Part shown: piece after piece, positions 23,610 to 34,357 of the stretch
How positions within the stretch are numbered: position 1 is the first letter of the stretch
Layout: each line of letters starts with the position of its first letter
Assembly: GCA_030267565.1 (NCBI GenBank)
Contig: BRXU01000023.1
Location: 620,001-684,000 of the forward strand
Reading direction: 5' to 3'
DNA length: 64,000 nt
Source: Pleodorina starrii
Taxonomy: Eukaryota > Chlorophyta > Chlorophyceae > Chlamydomonadales > Volvocaceae
Notes under the pieces: model-generated
Told to the model about the DNA's origin: nothing
Seen by the model: only the letters and a program-made list of their open reading frames with translations
Database searches by the model: none
Program-made: the position numbers and the translations under genes

Positions 23610-26103
23610 TCACGGCAGCTGGCTTGCGCCCGTTGCGAAGGGGTTTGTCTGGTTGGGCGCTATCTTGCTGAACGTGTGGTTGACGTGCGCGTGGCAGGCC
23701 TCGTCAGCTCGCACCGCCAGGATCAGATCTGCGAGGAGGAGGAGGAGGAGGAGGAGGAGGAGGCGGAGGAGGAGGAGCACAGGGCCGGGCAGGGCAGAAC
23801 GTCAGGCCAGAGCAGGGCCTTGGAGAGCACGGCAGGGCAGGACCTCAGCAGCACGTTACGGTACGCAAATGGCGTGCAAATCACCCGGGCCTCGGCATCA
23901 GCCGGGATCATAAACCAACCTCAGCTGGATTACCGTATTGGTGGTGGAAAACCGTAAAAGCGTAAAAAAAGCGGTCGATCGGTGTGGAGTCGCGCGCAGT
24001 CTTTGCCCGTGTCTTCACACACACACACATACGCGCACACACACACGCACCTCGCATGGTTGCGCCCTGCGGCAGGCCCCAGTACTGCATCGCGATGGGC
24101 GGTGCCGGCTTGTCCACCCACAGCCGCCCCGCGTCGATCTCCGCCAGCGCGTGCGTGTAGGTCTGTACCGCCTGCTCTTCCAGGAAGCCGATGAAGGAGT
24201 GGCATGTGCGCGGACTGAGCAGGTAGGCCAGGAAGTAGGCGTTGAAGAAGACGCCCTGGGCGCCGATCACGGCGGCACGGAACAGCGGCCCCGGTCGGCG
24301 GAGCTCCAGAAAGGTGATGAGGTGCATGCGCTCGTTCTCGGCCTCCTCCAGGAGCGTGTGGATCCAGCCTGGGGGTTGGGTGGGTTTGAAGAGTGAATTT
24401 GCAATAATGAAACAAGAGGGTGGGTGGGTGGGTGGGGCGGAGCGGAGCGGAGCGCTGAGGCCGGGAGCGCGTGGTGGTGGGGGTGGTGGTGGTGGTTGGG
24501 ACGGGCGGGTTGCTGGCACCGCCGGCTCAGCACAGCACGGCACAGGTGCAGGCGCAGGCGCAGGCGCAGGCGCAGGCGCAGGTGCAGGCGCAGGCGCAGG
24601 CGCAGGCGCAGGCGCAGGCGCAGGCGCAGGCGCAGGCACAGGGCAGCGCACCGTGTCACAGCACAGCTTCCCTCACAGCTGCACACTCGAGGCTTACACC
24701 TGCCGCAGCTCCGCCTGCCGCCTGCCGAGAGGTCCCCACAACCCACTCACCCAGCCCCCCACCCACCCAGCCCCACCGTGGTCGCGCTGCATGGTGCGCA
24801 GCGACTTGAGGTGTCGCACCATGCCCGCCACCATGCCCGGCACCCCCGCCACGGTCTCCAGAAAGATGATCCGCTGCAGCCACTTGGCTTCACTCATGCG
24901 CTCGCTGTAGCCGGTGGCCCGGTCGAACAGCCAGCGGGCGATCTGAATGACGCGGAAGCCCACCAGCTGGTACAACTGCGCGCACACGCAAGCCAAGGCA
25001 GCGATATTGCGAAGGAGGAGAGGGACACGGATAAGAGAGCTCGAGATTGTGAGATACGAACCGCAGCCAGGCTGAGAGGCAGGGCGGGACAATGGCGAGG
25101 TTGGGTTGGGTGAAAAGAACGAACGAAAAGCCGGCGAGGCAAGAGAGCGGCGAGAGAGGGCTGGGAGGAGTGAGCCGATGGCGAGGCTTTGGCGAGGCTT
25201 TGGCGGCAATTCCTTGCGGCACTGTGCGAGTGCGGTTGTCGGAGGAGAAGAAGAAGCTCGCACGCGGAAAGAGAGACAGGCGAGGTCGGGTCTGCCGTTT
25301 CGTTTCGTTCCTGCGTCGCCGCAGCGCGCAGGCGCTCTCGCTGGCCGCACCTTCTCGGGCTGCACGTGAGTGGGTCGCACCGTCTCCAGGTAGTCAGCGG
25401 TGTAGGCGGGGTGCGGCATGAAACTCTCGGTGAAGCGCGGCGCGATCAAGTCGGCGCGGAAGCCCGGGTGGGGCGCGACCGCGCCGGCCGCGAAGGAGCC
25501 CCCGGCCTTGAGGGTGGTCGGCGGCGCGTGCACGCGCTCATGGGGCGGCTTCGCCACATCTCCAGACGCGGCGGCGCTCCGCTGCTCGACGTGGCAAGCG
25601 TCAGCCTGCGTGGACGAGAGAGTGCTGGTTTTCAGCTTTGTCGTTGGCTGTTGCGATGGCGAGGTTCCGAGCGAAGGCTTCGCCAGTGAAGATTGTTGTT
25701 CTATGCGAAAAAATCATATGCAATGTTATGACGTGTCTTCTCATAAGGTGAGCGTTTGAGTGAGGGCTCTTGTTTGTGACGGCCGACGGATGCCCACGAT
25801 GGCATCATGACGTTGCGACACCGAAAAAACAGCATTCGACAGCCCGATTTGATCAAATAATATATTTCAAAAGACAGAGAGGTATGCGAGTCGGCTGACC
25901 CGCGTGTAAACGGCGTAACCACGCGCAGAGGCGAAGGATGGCGGAGCCGCGGCCGCACCGTGCGAGTGGGCCGCAGCTAGTCCCACAGACTCCACAAGCT
26001 TGACGGCGCCGATGAGATTCCCTCTGGTGAGAGACAGGCTAGACAGAAACGGAAGCGCGCTTTGGGAGAGCAACATTATGCAGTTGGGCCTAAAAAAGCT
26101 CAT
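23610..26103 (-). CDS. AOX1: Mitochondrial alternative oxidase
   Basis: Exons in transcript order: 25900-26103, 25351-25605, 24777-24975, 24051-24368, 23610-23728, giving 364 aa. Function: cyanide-insensitive ubiquinol:oxygen oxidoreductase on the inner mitochondrial membrane. The di-iron ligand motifs are all present: [24 protein letters not shown] and ADEACHAH. The [14 protein letters not shown] and [16 protein letters not shown] stretches are typical of algal AOX. The N-terminus ([18 protein letters not shown] through [13 protein letters not shown]) looks like a mitochondrial presequence. The last three exons are certain. The first junction is inferred from a CGCAG acceptor at 25606 and an unusual GTCAGC donor; exon 2 could instead begin at 25700. 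ATG 26076 is an alternative start (355 aa). The symbol assumes orthology with the C. reinhardtii gene next to NRT2. Confidence 0.93.
24543..24642. repeat. GCAGGC hexanucleotide repeat, about 16 copies
   Basis: A near-perfect (gcaggc)n run with two gtgcag interruptions, inside the AOX intron at 24369-24776. Another purine-rich (GGA)n run at about 23733-23772 lies directly upstream of the last AOX exon and supplies its pyrimidine tract on the coding strand. Confidence 0.9.
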
Positions 26104-27120
26104 AAAGCTGATGAGATACAACACCACAGAGGCTTCGGGAGTGTCTTAACAACTGCAAAGGTATATTGATTCCAATTCTATAACCGTCCGGGTGCAGCAA
26201 GCGTCGGAAAGGCGCGTAATCCCGGCGCTAAGGGGCAACTGCCTAACGGCTTGTGAAGCTTCTCGACAGCTCGACGCAGGCCACGCAGCGGCCAGCGAGG
26301 ATAACATCGAACCCTGTTGATAGTATGTTTTCTCCTTCCTCTGAACAACGAGGCTTCGCAAGTGGACACCTGATGACACGAGGACACTTATTAGTTATTA
26401 CTCACTTTCGACTAGTCAGCTCTCTTTCGCAGCACTGGATTTTGTCCATCATGTCAAGGCATCCAAACATGTATAACATTTTGAATTAAATTATTCAAAA
26501 GGTTTACAGCTCGCGCGCTGTGGAGGGACACTGCGTGTTGACGAACAGCCGTGACAGCCGTTAAGGATGGGCGACCCATACAAGGGCTTCTCAGCAGAAA
26601 TTCAGCCTATTATGCAGCACACGTAAAGCAATTTTAGATGACTGGAGAAGTCTTTCTCCTATGATCCCGTGCACCAGGGCTTCAACAAGGGTTTCTCAAA
26701 ACTTACAAGCCGCATGCCTTAAGCACGTTTCGTAATTAGCAGTAACATGACATAAATCTTGAGGAAAGAACTTTGCAAGGATCAGTCCCGTCTCCCGTGC
26801 CGCCAGAAAGCGGCCCCGTGGCCGTTGGACCGTTAAGCGCCTGGACCCACGAGGGGGTTGGGGTCGCTTGTTGGGGTCGCTTTACAAAGCACGTGGCGAC
26901 CATATTTATATCCGCTAGAAGCAATAACAATATATATATGGTATATGTCAATAAATAGCGTGCGTAAGTGCGGAGCACGGGTTCGCCTATCCATTGAGGC
27001 CTAGCGCCCTTCGTCGATTCAGTCGAGCGGCGTGCTTCGTTAGCAGGAACGCCCCGCGGACCCCTTAAGGCGGTGCAGAGACATTTAGCTCCAGCTTCAG
27101 GTTGTGCAGCGTGTTAAACC
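26104..27120. promoter_or_regulatory. Shared divergent promoter region of AOX and NRT2
   Basis: This is 1017 bp between two start codons pointing away from each other, and is AT-richer than its surroundings. A TATA-like element (atatttatat, about 26901-26911) fits NRT2. A TATA-like sequence on the minus strand near 26173-26182 fits AOX. An ATTAAATTATTC tract lies midway. From established knowledge, C. reinhardtii AOX1 and NRT2.3 are arranged this way and AOX1 responds to nitrate. I could not identify a specific NIT2 site with confidence. Confidence 0.6.
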
Positions 27121-30100
27121 ATGACATTTGACAATGACGGCTCCGGCAAGGTGCAGAAGGACCCTCAGATGTCGTCGGAGCAGCCCCAGACCTTCAAGAA
27201 GCAGTCTCGCTGGTTCGAGCAAGACAGTGAAGGGAAGCTCAAAAAGCTACCAGTCTGGAGCTTCGCGCAGCCGCACATGATGGCGTTCCACGTACGTTAC
27301 GCATGGCAACGGCCATCCCTGTTTGACTCGCGTCCCTGTTTGACGTCGCCCTGCACACCGCGACAATTCTATCATGAAAATATGTTTCGACTCATAAAAG
27401 TCTTGCCATCTGCTGGAAAACGTACCATAGGCACCGTTACGAGGAGTACATCGCAAATAATCATCAGCGCCTGCCGTGCCCTTCCTGTATGTGCTGCAGC
27501 TGTCATGGCTCTCGTTCTTCATGACCTTCTTGGCTACGTTTGCGCCTGCGTCGCTGCTGCCGGTCATCCGCGACGACCTCTTCCTTACAAAGTCGGAGCT
27601 CGGAAACGCGGGCGTCGCGGCGGTGTGTGGCGCTATCGCCGCCCGTATCGGCATGGGCGCCTTTGTGGACATTGTCGGTGAGTCATCCTCTTCCTCTGCT
27701 GTCAGAAAACACCATCAGTGTCGCACAAGCAACCGCAATTTTCCAACTTCTTTCATTCAGCGCAGCATCGATCGATCGCGAGGTCTCGTGACAGCAGCGC
27801 CCTGCGCTGCGCTGCAGAGTTGGGCATGTGACGATGTGAGGAATCAGGAATGTGTGCAGCTTCTCAACGGCAGCCATCCTAACAATCATCCCCACCTGAG
27901 ACCTGAGACCCGGTGCATGAGACCAGCTGCGTGATCCTTTTGCTCGCCCGCTGCCGGCCCGTTCGTACGACCTGCTCTCCATGTACGGCAGGGCCCCGGT
28001 ACGGCACCGCCGCCACGATGCTCATCACCGCTCCGTCCGTATTCTGCATGGCGCTCGTCCACGACTTCTCCACCTTCACCGTCGTACGCTTCTTCATCGG
28101 GACCAGCCTCTGCATGTTCGTGTGCTGCCAGTTCTGGTGCGGAACGTAAGTCTCCGCAACAGTCTTCCCTATTCGCCCTGAGCCTCCTGGCACCCTGTCC
28201 ACCCTGGAGCACTGTCCACCCTGGAGGTATCACGAGGGGATAGTTTCTCGTACGGCAGTTGGCCCCGCGGAGATTTTTAGATATTTTCCTGTGTGCCACA
28301 CTGAAAAGCAACAGCTACCGGAATTCGAACCCTATTGGCGAAGTTCGCTCGGTGCCGCGCTCGCACGCGCCGTCCCTTCACTCGGTGCTGCGCTCGCACG
28401 CGCCGTCCCTGTCATGGCATTTGCACCAACGTATTTGTACTGGAGGAAGACATTGCCGCCGGACGACGCTGCTAAGCCAGCCAGCATTTCAGCTTGAACC
28501 TGCAATCATGTATTTTATAAGGAAATTCTGCAGTACTCTTTATGCTGAACCTTTCCTCGTCATCAACTATTGCCCTTCTGTAATCCACTATATTACATCC
28601 TTACGGCTTGCGCGCTTCGTCACTAGTATGACTAAGAACGACGCCCGCTCCAGGGTGGACAGGAATTCCGGTTCTTCCTTCTTTTCATGCCCGTAAGGCC
28701 GTCACCCATTTCGTCGGCCACAGTTCCCGAGCCCTCTTATGATAACACATACACATAACGTCAATCCGGCGAACTTGGCGCACCTCGAAAGTCTCCTGTC
28801 GGATGTTGGTCTTCCCTATTCTCTTGAGGAATGTGGAATGTGGGCGCGCGTGCTCGTGCTCGTGCTGTGTTGGCGCCCGCAATGCGCCTGGAGAGAGACA
28901 CAACGCCGGTACCGTAGGCTTCCGTACACCATGTGGGCATGTGGGCAATGTGTTGTACCTTGGTATTTAATTAAAGGTACGACAACAACTTCTTGCTTGC
29001 TTCCTTCTCCGTACTTCACGCAGCATGTTCAACGTTCGCATCGTGGGTACCGCCAACGCCATCGCGGGCGGCTGGGGCAACATGGGCGGCGGCGCCTGCC
29101 ACTGGATCATGCCGGGCATCTACGAGGGCATCGCCAAGCGCGGCGTGCCGGGCTACCAGGCCTGGCGCTGGGCGTTCTTCGTGCCGGGCGGCATCTACCT
29201 GCTCAACGCGCTGTCCACGTTGCTGCTTGGGGTGGATCACCCCTCCGGCAAGGACTACCGCGACCTCAAGAAGGACGGCACCATCAAGTCCAAGGGCGCG
29301 CTGTGGCCGGTGCTCAAGTGCGCACTGGGCAACTACAGGTGAGCGGTGCGTGTACTACTGCTGTACTGCGTGTCCTGCTACCGTGCCCCGTGTGTATATT
29401 TCCGTACTATGTGCCGTACCGCACCGTAGTGTGAACCTTGCCACAATACCCACTTCTTGGCCCGGGCTTTTGCTGGATCTTTCCTGCCGTACACACGCCG
29501 CAGGGCTTGGATCCTGGCGCTGACGTACGGCTACTCGTTCGGCGTCGAGCTGACGGTCGACAACATTATTGTCGAGTACCTGTTCGATCAGTTCGGCCTC
29601 GACCTCACGACGGCGGGCGCTCTGGGGGGAGCGTTCGGCATGATGAACCTCTTCACGCGCGCTTCCGGCGGCATGATCTCCGATTGGGTTGCCAAGTACT
29701 GGGGCATGCGCGGCAGGCTTTGGGCGCTCTGGATCATCCAGACCCTCGGCGGCGTCTTCTGTGCCGTACTGGGTGTCGTACACACCAACCTGACGGCCAC
29801 CGTCGTGGTCATGTTCATCTTCAGCATCTTCTGCCAGCAGGCCTGCGGGCTGCACTTTGGCATCACGCCCTTTGTTTCGCGCCGAGCGTACGGCGTGGTT
29901 TCGGGGCTGGTCGGCGCGGGCGGCAGCGCCGGCGGCGCCATCACGCAGGCCATCTGGTTCGCCGGCAAGGCGCAGTGGCAGGTCAAGTGAGTTTTGGCTT
30001 GCCTGTTTTGGCAATGTAGGCACTAGGCAGAGTGTTCGGGCTCATCTGGCGGCTTCCTTCAGCCCCGTTGCTTTGTCGCCCTACCCACTCGCTGCTGCCT

Positions 30101-31113
30101 TCCGGGCTTCCAGTCTGATACACTTAACGCTTCGGGCCGTTGGGGGCTCGGTTCACGTTACTACATGTGTTTACGTAAACGTTTGCCTCCGTACAACGGC
30201 TGAGTGTTGCCGCTACGGTATCATGAGCATATAATCACGGATTGGATCTGCCGACGGCCCTACGACGATTCACCTCCGCCCCCTGCCCTGACCGCCCCCT
30301 AAGCCCTAACCGCACGCCGCACCCCTACGCGCTGTTGCTTTCCGCCCGCTGACCTGCCGTACAGCCTTCAAAAGTACGACGGTCTGAAGTACATGGGCAT
30401 CCAGACCATCGCCCTGACGCTGGTCCTGTTCCTCATCCAGTTTCCCATGTGGGGTTCCATGCTGGCGGGGCCGCGCGAGGGCGTGGTGGAAGAGGATTAC
30501 TACCTGAAGGAGTGGAGCGCAGAGGAGGTGGCGGAGGGGCTGCACCAGGGCTCCATGGCCTTCGCCATGGAGAGCAGGTGGGCATGGAGCGTGACGTTGT
30601 GATGCGAGTGATGCGAGTACACGGCGTGACGTTGCAGTGACGCGGCGTTGCAGTGGTGCGGCGTGACGGTGCAGTACATGGCGTGACGTTGTACATGGCG
30701 GAAGCGAGCTGTGCGTGGGGAGAGGTCGTACGGGTGCCGTACCGCCTTTGGCAGCACTTCTGCTGATCCACAACGGGCCTCGCCTCCTCCTCCAGCATCG
30801 CAATGCACGCCCCGCTGGGGCCCTTCTTGAGGGCATCAAGGGCTCTCACCCGGATTACGGTAACAACACCCAACAACCGTCGCGCCTGTCCTCTCATTCC
30901 CCCCTCCCTCCCTCCTGCCCGCGCGTGGCTCCGTCGTCTTTATTACCCTCCCCGCGTCCGCGGCCCAGGTCTCAGCGCGGCTCCCGCGCAAAGGTCACGG
31001 CGCAACAGGCCAAGGCCAAGTCCGAGGCAGAGGACGAGGAGGAGGTCGCCGACGGGTCGGCGACCTCCTCCTCCAAGCCGCCCGCGGCTGCGGTCACGCC
31101 CGCGGTGGCATGA
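27121..31113 (+). CDS. NRT2: High-affinity nitrate/nitrite transporter, NRT2 (NNP family)
   Basis: Seven exons: 27121-27291, 27500-27677, 27992-28145, 29024-29338, 29504-29986, 30365-30577, 30969-31113. All phases agree, and the product is 552 aa, the size of C. reinhardtii NRT2 proteins. It is a major-facilitator permease of the plasma membrane with about 12 spans. The nitrate signature AGGWGNMGGG is at residues 182-191, and a degenerate second signature (GLVGAGGSAGGAITQ) is in the C-terminal half. Other landmarks: FATFAPASLLPVIRD-type first helix (LSWLSFFMTFLATFAPASLL), CGAIAARIGMGAFVD, VELTVDNIIVEYLFDQFGLD. The hydrophilic C-tail is rich in Lys, Glu and Ser. In the best-studied algal systems NRT2 often needs a partner, NAR2; none lies in this window. 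The head-to-head AOX gene suggests the NRT2.3 type. The last exon contains an 18-bp perfect hairpin. Confidence 0.95.
28349..28411. repeat. 33-bp tandem duplication in NRT2 intron 3
   Basis: Two adjacent copies of a unit containing gctcgcacgcgccgtccct, differing by one C/T change, inside intron 28146-29023. A recent small duplication. Confidence 0.8.
31036..31073 (+). other. NRT2: Perfect 18-bp inverted repeat in the NRT2 last exon
   Basis: Left arm gaggaggaggtcgccgac (31036-31053), two-base spacer GG, and right arm gtcggcgacctcctcctc (31056-31073). It encodes part of the acidic-to-serine C-tail (EEEVADGSATSSS). A two-base loop is too tight for the innermost pairs, but the remaining stem would still be very stable in RNA. 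Confidence 0.9.
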
Positions 31114-34100
31114 GCAGCAGGCGAGGCCAACCGGACCCTGTCCGGGCGCTCGCTGCGTCGCTGACAGCCCCGGTGCGGCCACCACCGCCGCCGCGAGGCC
31201 TGTGCGACTACCACCGCCGCCGTCAACGCCGCCGTGAGGTGTGTGTTATGCTGCCGCCACGAGTGCGTGAACTCGTGTAGTGTTTTGCAGTGGACCCCAC
31301 CTGATAAGACGCGTGGGACGTGCTACGCATCGCATCGGCAATCCGCGCCGTCGAGGGCTGCGGCTCCGCTCTTCAGGCCCAGCACTGATTTAATGACAGC
31401 GGCACTGATACCCGAAGTAACCGACGATGCGATGTTGATGACTTGGCATGAATTGGGGTGGGGTCGGGAAGAAGACACGGGTGGGGGCCTGCAGGAAGGC
31501 CGGGCCTGCACGGGGGCGGCAAAAACCCTATTCCGAAACTAGTCCGGGCTGACGACAAGGCCTGACAATGCAAGGCCGAGGCCGGGACCGTTGGAGCAGG
31601 CGGGCGCGCTTCATTTGATTTGAGCTCCACCGGGTTGAGCCAGGGGACTGCATGCATAGGCCGTAGGACCGCCTTTCATGCTTCTGCGTTCTGCCCCTCA
31701 CGCTCTCCTACACACGCTACCGGGTTGGTCAAGGGGGCCAAAGCCATTCTTCCATTCGTTCGTAGCCAGGAAAGCGCGGCTTCGAGGGGCGCTGTGCGTG
31801 ACGGGGGACGGTTTACTGTATGTGTGGATATGGCGGTGGGGCCCCGGGCAAAGCTGCAGGGAATGGCTGCCGGGGGGGCGGCTGCACCTGTTGAAACTGA
31901 TCGGGAGTTGGGACTGACTGTGTGGTGTGCAGGGTGGCTTGCGCGTGAGGGCTGAGGGGGTAATTTTCCATTTGGGTGCGGCTGCTGGCTGCTGGCTTAC
32001 CGGTACTTGCTCGTGCTTGGCTGAAAATTGAGGGGACTGTGACTTTTGAGGAACTGGAGAGACTTTGAGGGAGCATTGTTCATTTGGGTCGGCCGGGAGG
32101 GGGGCAGACGGCAGACGGCAGAGGGAGGGTGGGAGGGGCGCTGGTTGGGCTTTTTCCGAGGGTGAAAGCAGGGGTGAACGCAGGGCATTCGACCCGGGGG
32201 GAAATTGCTGCCTGTTGCGCCAGGATTGTGCTGTTGTTCCCTTCGACGAGCTGTGGGCAGCGTGTGTTGACTGGCTTTTCGCCGCTTGCCTTCGATTGGA
32301 CGATGTACGACCACACGTGTTACTTGGCAACATACATATACATATGTCGTGGGCATTGCATTGGAACAACGCAGCAGGGCACTGTTCGAGAGCTTCGGCT
32401 GCGTTTGGTAGTTGATAACCGCATGCGCGTGCGCGCGAGTACCCTGCGTGCCCTGTGCGTGCGTGAAATTCGCGCACAGGGGGGCGAATGCTCTGGACTG
32501 CTTGTGGGCCTGTACTACTGCATTAGGACTGACGGTTGACAGTTGTCCGTTAGAATCAGTACCGATCGTCGAACGAGGTGGTAATACGGTAGCCGATTGT
32601 CAGGCTCACCACTGACTGGACTAGTGTTGCTGTTTGGAGGAAGAACTGGCGCGCTGCCCCCTCGGTCAGACGTGACGGAGCAGAACATGCTGCATTTCGG
32701 CTTTGTCGCGCGGGATCATGTGCGCTAACGCTGCTGACGTACTGAGTTTGACAAGCTGAGCGTTTCTTTAAACGCAGGAATGTGTAGCTTAGTTTACTAC
32801 AGGTACGGTACTGGGCGCACATCGAAGGTTTGCGCTGGTGACTGGTCACTGCCGCTCCTGGCTCGCATTGATGTACTGAACGGTTGCGCCCTTGCGCGGT
32901 GGGAATCCGAAGGGGGCTTGCAGTGTTGCGGAGAGGACTGAGGAGCCGAGCCAGAAAGCTGTTTTGTAGGGTTTAGGGGGAAGAACGATGGTGACGGAGC
33001 GGTGTGAACATACGCCCGGCGGTGTGAGACCGCCCTCAATGAAGCTCTCCGACATTACTTCGTCGATAATGGACCTGCACACTGGCGCACTCCTGCACCC
33101 CAAAAAAGGTGGACATCAGCCGGTAAAAAATAAAGAGGCGACGCATACGCGATCAGTGAACACCGCGGGGGGCGCGCCTAGCCCCTATCCCCCCCAAAAA
33201 ACCCATGACGCAAACCCCCCAAGCGACGACGCTGAATAGGACTGCCTACGGTATACGGTACCTTATTGCCTCCCTTCCCAGAAGCCACGGGACGCTCCAG
33301 GCATCCGAGATATGCGTATCCACAGCCGCTGCACGACACTTGAAAAAGAACAACGAAAGCCACTCCAAAGTCCAAAGCCTGCACTGACAATTCGCGCCTA
33401 TGCCTATGCCTATGACGCACTGCCTAGGTACCGGCACCGTATATGCCCAAAATGATCTAGGACATACCCACCTACCGTAGTCTGATACCGTAACCCGGCC
33501 CTCGGGAAAGCCACCCCGGAGGAGCGAGGACTGCGGCTGCAACGGCCGCCCCAGCCGCGTCTTCTGCGCCTCCCCACACTTCCCAATCAGGGCGGGCGGG
33601 TAGGCCACAGCTCAACCGGCAGGGCTGCTGGTCAATGCCACAAGGTCCTCCACAACTTTTGCCCCGACCAACACTACGAACACGCATCCCAAAACATCCC
33701 CTCCGCGTAGTCACTCCGCACACCGCACCGCACGCGCGCGCGCACCACCCCTGGCTCGTCGCGCGCTGCGCTCGCCGCCCCACCCGGGCGTTCCTAGGGC
33801 GGCCGAGAGCGCGCCGCAGCGCTGTCGTCGCCCGATTCTATACCGTAGCATAGACGTCTCATGAACAGGTTCGGGGCACGCGGCTCCACTCTCCAGCTTT
33901 GCAGCGGAGCGTGCTGGCCCCGCATCGCATCGCATCGCCGGAGCGTCCGATCCGTGAAGCAGTGGGGGGAGGGGGCTGTGCGGGAGGATGGCCGGCGCGG
34001 CCGCGTTGCATTTTAGCGAACAGAGACTCTAATCGCTCCTGCTTATGGCTTCGTGGCCCGCCAGCCAGCCATAGCTAACGGCTAAAGCAAACCAGGTCAG

Positions 34101-34357
34101 GCGATTGCAACGCTGTTGCATGGCATCGGAGGGCTCGACCGCCTCCACAGCCGCGGTCGCCGCCGCGCCGCCGGTGCCATCCAATCCAATCCCTGGCCAT
34201 CCGCCGCCGTCATTGCTGCTGCCGCACGTGCCCGCCCGCACGCTGCACATACTCGGCACGCATGGGCGGCCCGTGCCGCTTGCCGCGCTGCCCCCTGTCG
34301 AGCCGCGCCCCTGTCCAGGCCGCCTCGCCCTCCACGGCTCACGCACTCCCCAGCTCC
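31114..34357. other. Convergent intergenic region between NRT2 and RUS
   Basis: About 3.2 kb holding both 3' UTRs. I found no TGTAA in either orientation and no exon-like block with family similarity. Short open frames (for example 31620-31955 and 32084-32539 on the plus strand) show no recognisable motif. A TATG-rich patch lies at 32330-32345. I see nothing else that I can name. Confidence 0.45.

Noticed and set aside
29355..30023. 222-codon minus-strand frame
   Set aside because: Shadow of NRT2 exon 5 in GC-rich DNA.
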